A stretch of DNA of 64,000 nt from JAYGED01 sp046582565 (GTDB taxonomy: Bacteria > Pseudomonadota > Alphaproteobacteria > JAAXGF01), in contig JAYGED010000078.1 in the NCBI GenBank assembly GCA_046582565.1, forward strand, positions 1 to 64,000, in the 5' to 3' direction. The notes beneath the pieces were generated by a model. It saw only the letters and a list, made by a program, of their open reading frames with translations, had not been told where the DNA came from and did not search any database. The position numbers and the translations under genes were made by a program. Below are positions 17,008 through 25,648 of this stretch, piece after piece (position 1 is the first letter of the stretch; each line of letters starts with the position of its first letter).

Positions 17008-17409
17008 ATGCCCGACACCGACGACAGCACCGTCAGGGTGATGATTATCGACGATGAGGAGTTCTCTCGTAAGTTCGTCACGCGCCTCCTCAAGACGATC
17101 GCCATCGAGCAGGTGCACACCGCCGATAGTGGCGTTGACGCGCTCGCGCAACTGGCAGAACCCGGAACCGATATCGATCTCATCATCTGCGACATCGAGA
17201 TGCCGGAGATGACCGGGTACGAATTCGTTCGCCAGATCCGCTATGGGACCGTGCCACGGTTCAAGGACGTGCCGATATTGATCCTTACCAGCTATGCAAC
17301 GGAGAAGAACGTGCAGCTCGCACGAACTCACAAGATCAACGGCTTCGTCACCAAGCCGCCGACAGCCGACATGCTCAGGGTCGAAATCCACAACGCGCTT
17401 GGCCACTGA
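17008..17409 (+). CDS. single-domain response regulator (CheY-like receiver)
   Basis: The product is 133 residues, one receiver domain and no output domain. Key residues are all present: the acidic pair in VMIIDDEEFSRK (about residues 11-22), the phospho-acceptor aspartate in LIICDIEMPEMTG near residue 66, the switch Thr/Ser in ILILTSY and the lysine in FVTKPPTA near residue 116. Such proteins relay phosphate from a histidine kinase by protein contact. No kinase gene is nearby, so its partner is elsewhere. A 198-base gap with a duplicated pyrB leader separates it from the MFS gene. Confidence 0.93.
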   Translation: MPDTDDSTVRVMIIDDEEFSRKFVTRLLKTIAIEQVHTADSGVDALAQLAEPGTDIDLIICDIEMPEMTGYEFVRQIRYGTVPRFKDVPILILTSYATEKNVQLARTHKINGFVTKPPTADMLRVEIHNALGH

Positions 17410-17442
17410 GCAGATCTTATAAGACCATGCTCTAGACGCCGC

Positions 17443-17544
17443 CATCGTCACGCATCGCTTGCGGTGGTGGCGGCGCGGCTATATAGAAATTCGATGAACG
17501 CTGAACCGTCCGCAACCAATTTTCCTCACCGACATCTGCCTCGG
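17443..17544 (+). repeat. duplicated pyrB promoter and 5' coding fragment (copy A)
   Basis: This stretch matches 18823-18925, the pyrB promoter and first codons, along its length. The match covers the gcttgcgg block, the identical gcgcggctatatagaaa-type segment, an ATG at the same distance from TATATA, and codons for MNAEPSA-N-FPHRHL against pyrB MSAEPSASDFPHRHL. Copy A then loses similarity and stops at 17557-17559, leaving a 21-codon frame. The -35/-10 spacer is 15 bases here against 18 in copy B, so its promoter is probably weak. It looks like a remnant of a duplication that bracketed the MFS gene. Confidence 0.8.
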
Positions 17545-17607
17545 ACCCGAGCCGGTTAGGTCTAACCGTCGCGGCGTCATCGAGATGATTTTCATGCAGA
17601 GAGCGTG

Positions 17608-18807
17608 ATGACCGACCTCCATCAATTTCGCCGGATCGTCTGGCCCCTGGCAGTCGCCGAAACCATTGTCTGGGCGGCGATCTATTATTCGTTCCCGGCC
17701 TTGCTGCCGGCCTGGGAGAGCGACCTCGGCTGGTCGAAGACAGAACTGACCGGCGCTTTCACCTCGGCCCTGGTTGTCTCAGCGCTGTTCGCACCGGTCG
17801 CCGGCCGTCTGATCGACCACGGCTACGGCCGGCACACCTTCGCCGGCGGCGCCGTGCTCGGCGCGGTGATGCTTTTGCTGCTCTCTCAGGTCACGGAAAT
17901 CTGGCAGTTCTATGCCATGTGGATCGGCCTCGGCTTCGCCATGTCGAGCGCGCTCTATGAATCCTGTTTCTCGGTCCTCACCCATTCCATGGGGCCCGAC
18001 GCCAAGCGGGCGATCACCCTGGTCACCCTGGTTGCCGGTTTCGCCGGCACGATTTCGTTTCCCAGCGCCCATTTCCTCGCCGATCTGGTCGGCTGGCGCG
18101 GCACGGTGCTGGTGTTCGCCGCCGCCGTCATGACTCTCGCCGTGCCGCTGATCTGGAACAGCTGCCGCCTGGCCGAACGGCAGGCCGAGACCCATGCCCT
18201 GGCGGCCAGTAAAAATGCGGCGCAAGCCCTGATTGTTGTCCGCTCGGCTACCTTCTGGCTGCTCGCCCTGGCTTTCGCCGTGCTCGCCTTCAACCACGGC
18301 ATGGTGATCACCCATATTCTGCCGATGCTCGATGACCGGGGCCTGCAATTGGAAACCGCGGTGCTGGCCGCTTCGATGATCGGCCCCATGCAGGTTACCG
18401 GACGTCTCGCCATAATGGCGGCCGAGCGCTATGTCTCGACGCGCTTCATCGCTCTGGGCTGCTACGTCGCCCTGGGCATTTCCGCGTGCTCGCTGTTGGG
18501 GGCAACTGCGGCGCCGGGCCTGATCGTCGGCTTCGTCATCTTCCAGGGCGCCGGCATGGGCGTCTTCAGCATCATGAGGCCGGTGGTCACCGCCGAGCTG
18601 CTGGGTCGGAGAAATTTCGGCGTCGTCTCGGGCTTGACCGCGGTGGTATATGTCGGCGGCGCGGCGGTTGCGCCGATGGCGGCCGCGCTGCTGTGGAAAA
18701 CCGGCGGCTACGACCTGGTCATCTTGGTCGCCCTCGCCGCCGCTGTCATCGGCCTGTTAGCGCTTACCGCCGCCTGGCGCTCAGCCTCTCCCAACGACAG
18801 CGGCTGA
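17608..18807 (+). CDS. MFS transporter
   Basis: This 399-residue major facilitator protein has about 12 hydrophobic segments in two six-helix halves. The loop after helix 2 (GRLIDHGYGRHTF) is a variant of the MFS signature GxLaDrxGrrr. The N-terminal motif FPALLPAWESDLGWSKTELTGAFTS resembles the oxalate/formate and monocarboxylate-type MFS branch, but the substrate cannot be assigned. The ATG at 17608 is chosen over the GTG one codon earlier. The gene lies between two copies of the pyrB 5' region, which suggests it was inserted or retained through a local duplication. Confidence 0.88.
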   Translation: MTDLHQFRRIVWPLAVAETIVWAAIYYSFPALLPAWESDLGWSKTELTGAFTSALVVSALFAPVAGRLIDHGYGRHTFAGGAVLGAVMLLLLSQVTEIWQFYAMWIGLGFAMSSALYESCFSVLTHSMGPDAKRAITLVTLVAGFAGTISFPSAHFLADLVGWRGTVLVFAAAVMTLAVPLIWNSCRLAERQAETHALAASKNAAQALIVVRSATFWLLALAFAVLAFNHGMVITHILPMLDDRGLQLETAVLAASMIGPMQVTGRLAIMAAERYVSTRFIALGCYVALGISACSLLGATAAPGLIVGFVIFQGAGMGVFSIMRPVVTAELLGRRNFGVVSGLTAVVYVGGAAVAPMAAALLWKTGGYDLVILVALAAAVIGLLALTAAWRSASPNDSG

Positions 18808-18822
18808 GATCACAGTCGCTAA

Positions 18823-18925
18823 ATCATCACGCTTCGCTTGCGGAGGCGGCATGAGCGCGGCTATATAGAAACCCGATGAGCGCTGAACCGTCCGCATCCG
18901 ACTTTCCTCACCGACATCTGCTTGG
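18823..18925 (+). repeat. pyrB promoter and 5' coding fragment (copy B, functional)
   Basis: This is the partner of the repeat at 17443-17544. It contains the apparent pyrB promoter, the ATG and the first 15 or so codons. The two copies are 1380 bases apart in the same orientation, with the MFS gene between them. Differences are scattered substitutions plus a three-base spacer change, so the duplication is old enough to have diverged. Confidence 0.8.
18838..18867 (+). promoter_or_regulatory. probable pyrB promoter giving a leaderless mRNA
   Basis: TTGCGG (18838-18843) and TATATA (18862-18867) are spaced by 18 bases. The ATG of pyrB is at 18876, only eight bases after the -10 hexamer. Transcription would therefore begin at about 18874-18876, at or within two bases of the start codon. 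No ribosome binding site is visible before the ATG, which fits leaderless translation. No attenuator or pyrimidine-run leader is present, so the usual pyrBI attenuation is excluded. Confidence 0.55.
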
Positions 18926-19841
18926 CATCGAGGGGCTGTCGCCCGGCGACATCAGTCTTCTTCTCGACCTCGCCGACGGCTATGTGGCGCAGAACCGCCG
19001 CGCCGACAAGAAGACCGACCGCCTGCGTGGGCGCACCCAGATCAACCTGTTTTTCGAATCCTCGACCCGCACCCGGACCTCGTTCGAGCTTGCCGGCAAG
19101 CGGCTCGGCGCCGATGTCATCAACATGTCGGTGGCCACTTCGGCGATCAAAAAGGGCGAGACCCTGATCGACACGGCGATGACCCTGAACGCCATGCATC
19201 CCGACGTGCTGGTGGTGCGCCATCCCGACAGCGGCGCGGTAAAGCTGCTGTCGGAAAAGGTCAATTGCGCGGTCATCAACGCCGGCGACGGCAGCCACGA
19301 GCATCCCACCCAAGCCCTGCTCGACGCCCTCACCATCCGCCGCCGCAAGGCCGAACTCAGCGGCCTGACCGTGGCCATTTGCGGCGATATCCTGCACAGC
19401 CGGGTGGCGCGCTCAAATATCCATCTGTTCAACATCATGGGCGCTCGGGTGCGGCTAGTAGCGCCGCCAACCCTGTTGCCCTACGCCGCCGAACGCCTCG
19501 GAGTCGAGGTTTTTACCGACATGCGCGAGGGCCTCAAGGGCTGCGATATCGTTATGATGCTCAGGCTGCAGACCGAGCGTATGCAGGGCAGTTTCGTTCC
19601 TTCCGTGCGGGAATACTTCCGCTTCTACGGCCTCGATTACGAGAAGCTCGCCATGGCCAAGGACGATGCATTGATCATGCATCCCGGGCCGATGAACCGG
19701 GGTGTTGAAATCGACAGCGAACTGGCCGACGACATCACCCGCAACGCCATTCTCGATCAGGTCGAGATGGGCGTCGCCGTGCGCCAGGCCTGCCTCGAAG
19801 TCATGGGCCGCGACCTGCCCCAGCCGGATCACAACAGCTGA
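18876..19841 (+). CDS. pyrB: aspartate carbamoyltransferase, catalytic chain
   Basis: PyrB has 321 residues, a normal length. It joins carbamoyl phosphate to aspartate, the committed step of pyrimidine synthesis. The carbamoyl-phosphate loop is ESSTRTRTSFELAGKRLG near residue 60, with KKGE near 92 as the second-subunit loop. The HPTQALLD motif is near 144 and HPGPMNRGVEI near 268 contacts aspartate. No pyrI regulatory gene follows; instead pyrC overlaps the stop (TGATG). This matches the class of ATCase that associates with dihydroorotase or a dihydroorotase-like partner, so a PyrB-PyrC complex is possible but not shown. Confidence 0.97.
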   Translation: MSAEPSASDFPHRHLLGIEGLSPGDISLLLDLADGYVAQNRRADKKTDRLRGRTQINLFFESSTRTRTSFELAGKRLGADVINMSVATSAIKKGETLIDTAMTLNAMHPDVLVVRHPDSGAVKLLSEKVNCAVINAGDGSHEHPTQALLDALTIRRRKAELSGLTVAICGDILHSRVARSNIHLFNIMGARVRLVAPPTLLPYAAERLGVEVFTDMREGLKGCDIVMMLRLQTERMQGSFVPSVREYFRFYGLDYEKLAMAKDDALIMHPGPMNRGVEIDSELADDITRNAILDQVEMGVAVRQACLEVMGRDLPQPDHNS

Positions 19842-21175
19842 TGCCGAAAGAATTTCTCGCCGACCCCGCCCCCCAAGGACCGGCGCCCGAGGCCGTCGCC
19901 TATGTCAACGCCCGCCTGCTCGACCCGGCGAGCGGCCGCGACGAGACCGGAGCGCTGCTCACCGAGGGCCGCAAGATCGTCGATTTGGGGCCGGCTCTGT
20001 TCGCCGACGGCGTGCCCGAGGGCATCGAGGTGGTCGATTGCGCCGGCCATTGCCTGGCCCCCGGCCTGGTCGATATGCATGTGCATTTGCGCGAACCCGG
20101 CCATGAGCACAAGGAAACCCTGGCGAGCGGCGGGCTGGCGGCGGCGGCCGGCGGCGTCACCACCATGGCCTGCATGCCGAACACCGATCCGGTGATCGAC
20201 GATATCGCCCTGGTCCAGTTTATCGAGCGGCGCGCCCGCGAGACCTCACTGGTGCGCATCCATCCCATCGCCGCCATTACCAAGGGCCTGGGCGGCGAAC
20301 AGATCACCGAGATGGGCATGCTTGCCGAGGCCGGCGCCGTGGCATTCAGCGACGACGGGCGGCCGGTCTTCAACAGCCTGGTCATGCGCCGCGCGATGAG
20401 CTATTCGACGGCGTTCAACGCCCTGGTTATCCAGCATGCGGAAGACCCCAACCTCTCGGCCTGCGGCTGTATGAACGAAGGCGAGACGGCGACCCGCCTG
20501 GGCCTGCCAGGCATTCCCAACGCCAGCGAGGCGGTCATTGTCGAGCGCGACATTCGCCTCGCCGAGATCACCGGCGGGCGCTATCACGTGGCCCATATTT
20601 CGACCCTGGAGGCGATTGACGCGGTGCGCCGGGCCAAGGCGCGCGGCCTGACCGTCACGGCGGAGGCGGCGCCCCATCATTTCGCCCTTAACGAGACCGC
20701 CATCGGCGACTATCGCACCTTCGCCAAGATGGCGCCGCCGCTGCGCGACGAGGACAGCCGCCGCGCCGTAGTCGAAGGTCTTAGGGACGGCACCATCGAC
20801 GCCATCGCCACCGACCACGCGCCCCACGATCAGGATTCCAAGCGCCTGCCCCTGGCCCATGCGGCGAACGGCGTGGTCGGGTTGGAGACCCTGCTGACCC
20901 TGTCGCTTGAGCTTTATCACAACGGCCATATACCGCTGCTCGCGCTGCTCGGCGCCATGACCATCAGGCCCGCCGAACTTCTCGGCCTCGATGTCGGCCG
21001 GCTTAGCGTAGGCGCGCCCGCCGACCTTCTGTTGTTCGACCTGGATTGCCCCTGGCAAATCGAGGTCGACGCCTTTCATTCGAAATCGAAGAATTCGCCC
21101 TTCGACGGCCGCCCGGTCCAGGGCCGGGCGCTGCACACGGTGGTCGGTGGCCGAACCGTGTACCGGGCAGGCTAG
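19841..21175 (+). CDS. pyrC: dihydroorotase (class I)
   Basis: The protein has 444 residues, the long class I type. The metal-binding HxH is in DMHVHLREPGHEHKET (near 73-88), ACMPNTDP near 108 is the conserved loop, further histidines occur in VAHIST near 246, and the catalytic Asp is in IATDHAPHD near 325. Because these residues are intact it should be the active enzyme, cyclising carbamoyl aspartate, rather than the inactive PyrC' companion of some ATCases. It starts within the pyrB stop (one-base overlap), so its translation is probably coupled to pyrB. Confidence 0.95.
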   Translation: MPKEFLADPAPQGPAPEAVAYVNARLLDPASGRDETGALLTEGRKIVDLGPALFADGVPEGIEVVDCAGHCLAPGLVDMHVHLREPGHEHKETLASGGLAAAAGGVTTMACMPNTDPVIDDIALVQFIERRARETSLVRIHPIAAITKGLGGEQITEMGMLAEAGAVAFSDDGRPVFNSLVMRRAMSYSTAFNALVIQHAEDPNLSACGCMNEGETATRLGLPGIPNASEAVIVERDIRLAEITGGRYHVAHISTLEAIDAVRRAKARGLTVTAEAAPHHFALNETAIGDYRTFAKMAPPLRDEDSRRAVVEGLRDGTIDAIATDHAPHDQDSKRLPLAHAANGVVGLETLLTLSLELYHNGHIPLLALLGAMTIRPAELLGLDVGRLSVGAPADLLLFDLDCPWQIEVDAFHSKSKNSPFDGRPVQGRALHTVVGGRTVYRAG

Positions 21176-21178
21176 GCC

Positions 21179-21814
21179 GTGCCCGACCCCATCAGCTGGG
21201 CCTATGCCTGGCCCTATTTTGCCGCCGCCCTCGGCTTTGGTTATCTGCTCGGCTCGATCCCCTTCGGCCTGCTGCTGACCCGTCTCGCCGGCCTCGGCGA
21301 TGTGCGCAAGATCGGCTCGGGCAATATCGGCGCGACCAATGTATTGCGCACCGGGCGCAAGGACCTGGCCGCCGCCACCGTACTGCTCGACGGCGGCAAG
21401 GGCGGCGCGGCGGCGTTGATCGCCGGGGCGTTATACGGCCCCGACATGGCGGTGAGCGCTGCAGCGGCGGCGGTGATCGGCCATATGTTTCCGATCTGGC
21501 TCAGATTTCACGGCGGCAAGGCGGTGGCGACGGCCCTCGGCGTACTGCTCGCCATGGCCTGGCCGGTGGGGCTCATAGCCTGTCTGATCTGGCTCGCCAT
21601 GGCCCGCCTGTTTAAAATGTCGTCCCTGTCGTCGATGACCAGTATCGCCGCCAGCCCCTTCCTTGCCTGGTGGCTCGTCACCCCGCAACTGACCGAGCTT
21701 TTCGCACTTCTCGCCGTTCTGGTGATCGCCAAACACCATGAAAATATTCGCCGTCTGCTGCGCGGCGAAGAATCCAAGATCGACCTCGGTGCCAAATCCG
21801 ACCGGAGTGAATGA
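21179..21814 (+). CDS. plsY: acyl-phosphate:glycerol-3-phosphate acyltransferase
   Basis: PlsY has 211 residues and several membrane helices. All three conserved cytoplasmic loops are readable: LLGSIPFG near residue 23, IGSGNIGATNVLRTGRK near 45, and FHGGKAVATALG near 107. It moves an acyl group from acyl phosphate to glycerol-3-phosphate to make lysophosphatidic acid, the first step of phospholipid synthesis. It begins with GTG three bases after the pyrC stop and ends overlapping the dprA start, placing it inside the pyr operon. Co-transcription with dprA is common in proteobacteria. Confidence 0.95.
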   Translation: MPDPISWAYAWPYFAAALGFGYLLGSIPFGLLLTRLAGLGDVRKIGSGNIGATNVLRTGRKDLAAATVLLDGGKGGAAALIAGALYGPDMAVSAAAAAVIGHMFPIWLRFHGGKAVATALGVLLAMAWPVGLIACLIWLAMARLFKMSSLSSMTSIAASPFLAWWLVTPQLTELFALLAVLVIAKHHENIRRLLRGEESKIDLGAKSDRSE

Positions 21815-22945
21815 TGAACCCGGCAGCGCGGGAACTCTCTGACGGCGAACGGCTCGACTGGCTGCGCCTGAGCCGCAGCCAGAACATCGGCCCGATCACC
21901 TTCTTCCAGCTGCTGCGCCATTTTGGCTCGGCCGGCGAGGCCTTGCGCGGCGCGCCCGAACTGGCGCGGCGCGGCGGCGGTAGAAAGCTCCGCCTCTGTT
22001 CACAAAGCGACGCGGAAGCCGAAATTTTAGCCTGCGCGGACATTGGTGCGCGGCTTGTCGCCGCCGGCGAGCCTGATTATCCCCAGCATCTCACCGCCAT
22101 CGCCGACCCGCCGCCGCTGCTCACCCTGATCGGCCATGGACATCTGCTGCGCAAACGCATGATCGCCGTGGTCGGGGCGCGCAACGCCTCGGCCAACGGC
22201 AAGCGCTTCGCCCGCCAGATCGCCATGGACCTCGGCGCCAGGGGACTTCATCGTGGTCTCGGGCCTGGCCAAGGGCATCGACGCCAGCGCCCATCAAGGC
22301 GCCCTTGAGCGGGGAACCGTCGCCGTGGTCGGCGGCGGCGTCGAAGTGATCTATTCACCGGAAAACCAGGCCCTGCACGAACAAATCGCCGGCCAGGGTG
22401 CAATCATCGGCGAGTTCCCCCTCGGCACAGTCCCCAGGGCGAGTCACTTTCCACGCCGCAACCGCATCATCTCGGGCGTTGCCCTCGGCGGCGTGGTGAT
22501 CGAGGCGGCGCTTCGGTCGGGCTCCCTGATCACCGCCCGGCTGGCCGGCGAGCAGGGCCGCGAGGTGTTCGCCGTGCCGGGCTCGCCGCTGGATCCACGC
22601 TGCGCCGGCACCAACAACCTGATCCGCGATGGGGCTGTGCTCACGGAAAGCGTTGCCGACATCACCGCCGCCCTCGCGGACATGCTGATCCAGCCCCTCG
22701 ATGAAGTCCGCGACGGGCTCGATTTCGACCCAGAATCGCAACCCGCCCCCGCTGAATCGGAGCTTGATGAGGCGCGTGAATAAATCACGGAATCCCTCGG
22801 GCCATCGCCGGTTTCGGTTGACGAAATCATTCTCCAGTGCCAAATAGCGGCTTCAGTCGTGCTGATGGTGCTGCTTGAGTTAGAGCTTGCCGGACGTCTC
22901 GACAGGCATCCTGGCAATCAAGTTTCTTTAAATATAATAGATTAA
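21811..22945 (+). pseudogene. dprA: DNA-processing protein DprA with a frameshift and an in-frame stop
   Basis: DprA/Smf binds single-stranded DNA and loads RecA in natural transformation. The reading is broken twice. Up to about 22240 the frame gives the N-terminal helical domain and MIAVVGARNASANGKRFA. The frame then slips +1 at a GGGG run (22241-22244); removing one G restores the Rossmann motif as DFIVVSGLAKGIDASAHQGAL. The second part continues through VIEAALRSGSLITARLAGEQG to a TAA at 22781. Beyond that stop, in the same frame to 22945, the C-terminal winged-helix domain is still readable: ITESLGPSPVSVDEI and then LLELELAGRLDRHPGNQV. An ATG at 21814 has a better-spaced GGAG than the one at 21811. 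Two lesions argue for real decay, but errors remain possible. Confidence 0.88.
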
Positions 22946-23002
22946 TTCCAATACCTTACTTTCAATCAAGACAGCGTTTCATAGTGAGTGAGAACCCCTG
23001 AT

Positions 23003-25636
23003 ATGGCCGAAAGCGTCGTCATCGTCGAATCTCCCGCCAAGGCGAAGACTATCGAAAAGTACCTCGGCCCCGGCTTCACCGTGCTGGCGAGCTATGGCCA
23101 TGTGCGCGACCTGCCGTCCAAGGACGGATCGGTCCTGCCGGACCAGGATTTCGCCATGATCTATGAGCTCGATGCCCGGGGATCAAAAAACATCGCCATT
23201 ATCGCCCAGGCGGTTAAGGGCGCCGGCAACCTGTTCCTGGCGACTGACCCGGACCGCGAGGGCGAGGCCATTTCCTGGCATGTCGCTCAGGCGCTGGAAG
23301 ACCGCCGGGCGCTCGACGGTGTCGCGATCAAACGCGTCGCCTTCCATGAGATTACCAAAAACGCCGTTCAGGCGGCTATTGCCAACCCGCGCGATCTCGA
23401 CATGAACCTGATCAACGCCCAGCAGGCGCGCCGCGCGCTGGACTATCTCGTCGGTTTTACGTTGTCGCCGGTGCTATGGCGCAAGCTACCGGGCAGCCGC
23501 TCGGCGGGGCGGGTGCAATCGGTGGCGCTGCGCCTGGTTTGCGAGCGGGAAACCGCGATCGAGGCCTTCAAGCCGCGCGAGTATTGGACCATAGAGGGTG
23601 ATTTCCAGAGCCCCAGCGGTGATGCTTTCATGGCGCGGCTGACCCACCTCAACGGCGATAAACTCGGCAAGTACGACCTGCCCGACGAAGCTGCCGCGAG
23701 CGCCGCGGCGGCGGTTATCTCACAGAGGGATTTCACCGTCGCCGCGACCGAAGCCAAGCAGACGAAGCGTAATCCCGCGCCGCCCGTCACCACCTCGACC
23801 CTGCAGCAGGAAGCGGCGCGCAAGCTCGGCTTCGGCGCCAAGCGGACCATGCAGGTCGCCCAGCGCCTCTATGAGGGCGCCAACCTGAACGGCGAGATGG
23901 TCGGGCTGATCACCTATATGCGAACCGACAGCGTCAACCTGGCCGGCGAGGCGCTCAGCGCCTGCCGCCAAATGATCGGCTCCAGCTTTGGCGCGGCCTA
24001 CCTGCCGGACCAGCCGCGCGCCTACCGCACCACCGCCAAGAATGCCCAGGAAGCCCATGAGGCGATCCGCCCGACCGGTTTCGACCGCCGGCCCGAGGAC
24101 ATGGCGGGCTATCTCGAAAGCGACCAGCGCCGTCTTTATGAACTGATCTGGAAGCGCACCGTGGCGAGCCAAATGGAAAGCGCGCTCATCGATCGCGTGG
24201 CGGTCGATATCGCCTCGGCGGACGGCGCAGCGACCTTGCGCGCCACGGGGTCACGCATCGCCTTCGACGGCTTCCTCAAGCTCTATCGCGAGGGCCGCGA
24301 CGACGGCGAGGGCGCCCAGGAAGACGCCGGCGACACCATGCTGCCCGCTCTCGCCGAGCGGGACGCCCTGGCCCGCGGCGAAGTCCGTCCCGGCCAGCAT
24401 TTCACCGAACCCCCGCCGCGCTTCACCGAAGCGACCCTGGTCAAACGGCTCGAGGAACTCGGCATCGGGCGGCCATCGACCTACGCCAATATCCTGTCGG
24501 TGCTCCAGGAACGCGATTATGTGCGCCTCGAGAAGAAGCGATTCATTCCCGAAGACCGCGGACGGCTGGTCACCGCCTTCCTGGAAAGCTTCTTCGGCCG
24601 TTATGTGGAATATAATTTCACTGCCGAGTTGGAGGACAGGCTCGACGATATCGCCAACGGCAAGCTCGATTGGAAGCTGGTCCTCAGGGATTTCTGGACT
24701 GCCTTTATCGCCAAGGTCGACGATACCAAGGAGCTCAGGGTATCGGAAGTGCTCGACGCCCTGGATGAAATCCTCGGGCCGCATATTTTTGCCGACGACG
24801 GATCGGGCAAAGACCGCCGCGCCTGCCCGTCCTGCGAAGATGGCCGGCTCAATCTCAAGCTCGGCAAGTTCGGCGCCTTCGTCGGCTGCGGCAACTATCC
24901 CGACTGCCGCTATACGCGCCCCTTCGATGGTGGCAGCGACGGCGAGGCCGACAACGGGCCGCTCGAATTGGGAACCGACCCGGACAGCGGCCTGGCGGTA
25001 ACCGCGCGAAAGGGGCCTTACGGCAATTATGTCCAGCTCGGCGAGCAGAGCGACGATGGCAAGCCCAAGCGGGTTTCCCTGCCAAAGCCCATGGCGCCCG
25101 CCGACCTCGATCTCGAAATTGCGCGCGGCCTGCTGTCTCTGCCGCGCGAGGTCGGACCGCACCCGGAGACCGGCGAGATGATTGTCGCCGGCATCGGTCG
25201 ATTCGGCCCCTATCTCAAACAGGACAAGACCTTCGTCTCCCTGAAAGCCGCCGACGATGTGTTGAGCGTCGGTCTCAATCGCGCGGTCACCCTGCTCGCC
25301 GAAGGCAAACAGCGCGGCCGCAAGAAGGCCGAACCCCTGCGCGAAATCGGCGCCCACCCCCGTGACGGCGAGGCAGTGGTGGTGATGGATGGGCGTTATG
25401 GCCCCTATCGGCACCACAACGGCCTCAACGCACCGCTGCCCAAGACGACGACGGCCGAGGCGATTACCATGGAAGAAGCTGTCGCCCAGCTCGACGAGCG
25501 CGGCAAGGCTTCCAAGGGCCGCAGCCGGGCTGCTGCTAAGAAGAAACCCGCCGCGAAAAAGAAAAAGCCCGGCGCGAAGAAAAAGCCTGCCCAAAAAAAT
25601 TCGACGCCACAAAAACCGTCAATGGCGGGGGAATGA
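23003..25636 (+). CDS. topA: DNA topoisomerase I
   Basis: TopA has 877 residues from the ATG at 23003; a GTG at 22988 would add five. The Toprim domain begins SVVIVESPAKAKTIEKYLG, and the DPDREGEAISWH motif lies near residue 85. The active tyrosine is in LITYMRTDS near residue 306. A four-cysteine zinc ribbon (CPSC then CGNYPDC) sits near 610-640, followed by two further topoisomerase C-terminal repeat modules. The protein ends with a lysine/alanine-rich tail (AAKKKPAAKKKK) that probably binds DNA or RNA polymerase. It relaxes negative supercoils. The rnr gene follows within 12 bases. Confidence 0.96.
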   Translation: MAESVVIVESPAKAKTIEKYLGPGFTVLASYGHVRDLPSKDGSVLPDQDFAMIYELDARGSKNIAIIAQAVKGAGNLFLATDPDREGEAISWHVAQALEDRRALDGVAIKRVAFHEITKNAVQAAIANPRDLDMNLINAQQARRALDYLVGFTLSPVLWRKLPGSRSAGRVQSVALRLVCERETAIEAFKPREYWTIEGDFQSPSGDAFMARLTHLNGDKLGKYDLPDEAAASAAAAVISQRDFTVAATEAKQTKRNPAPPVTTSTLQQEAARKLGFGAKRTMQVAQRLYEGANLNGEMVGLITYMRTDSVNLAGEALSACRQMIGSSFGAAYLPDQPRAYRTTAKNAQEAHEAIRPTGFDRRPEDMAGYLESDQRRLYELIWKRTVASQMESALIDRVAVDIASADGAATLRATGSRIAFDGFLKLYREGRDDGEGAQEDAGDTMLPALAERDALARGEVRPGQHFTEPPPRFTEATLVKRLEELGIGRPSTYANILSVLQERDYVRLEKKRFIPEDRGRLVTAFLESFFGRYVEYNFTAELEDRLDDIANGKLDWKLVLRDFWTAFIAKVDDTKELRVSEVLDALDEILGPHIFADDGSGKDRRACPSCEDGRLNLKLGKFGAFVGCGNYPDCRYTRPFDGGSDGEADNGPLELGTDPDSGLAVTARKGPYGNYVQLGEQSDDGKPKRVSLPKPMAPADLDLEIARGLLSLPREVGPHPETGEMIVAGIGRFGPYLKQDKTFVSLKAADDVLSVGLNRAVTLLAEGKQRGRKKAEPLREIGAHPRDGEAVVVMDGRYGPYRHHNGLNAPLPKTTTAEAITMEEAVAQLDERGKASKGRSRAAAKKKPAAKKKKPGAKKKPAQKNSTPQKPSMAGE

Positions 25637-25648
25637 TCAGGCCCGGTC

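Noticed and set aside
17494..17559. 21-codon frame as a regulatory leader peptide for the MFS gene
   Set aside because: Its first 15 codons are a copy of the pyrB start and the rest is unrelated, so a duplication remnant is simpler.
24251..25612. Long antisense frame inside topA
   Set aside because: It lies wholly within a well supported gene, has no motif and its composition is that of a reversed coding strand.
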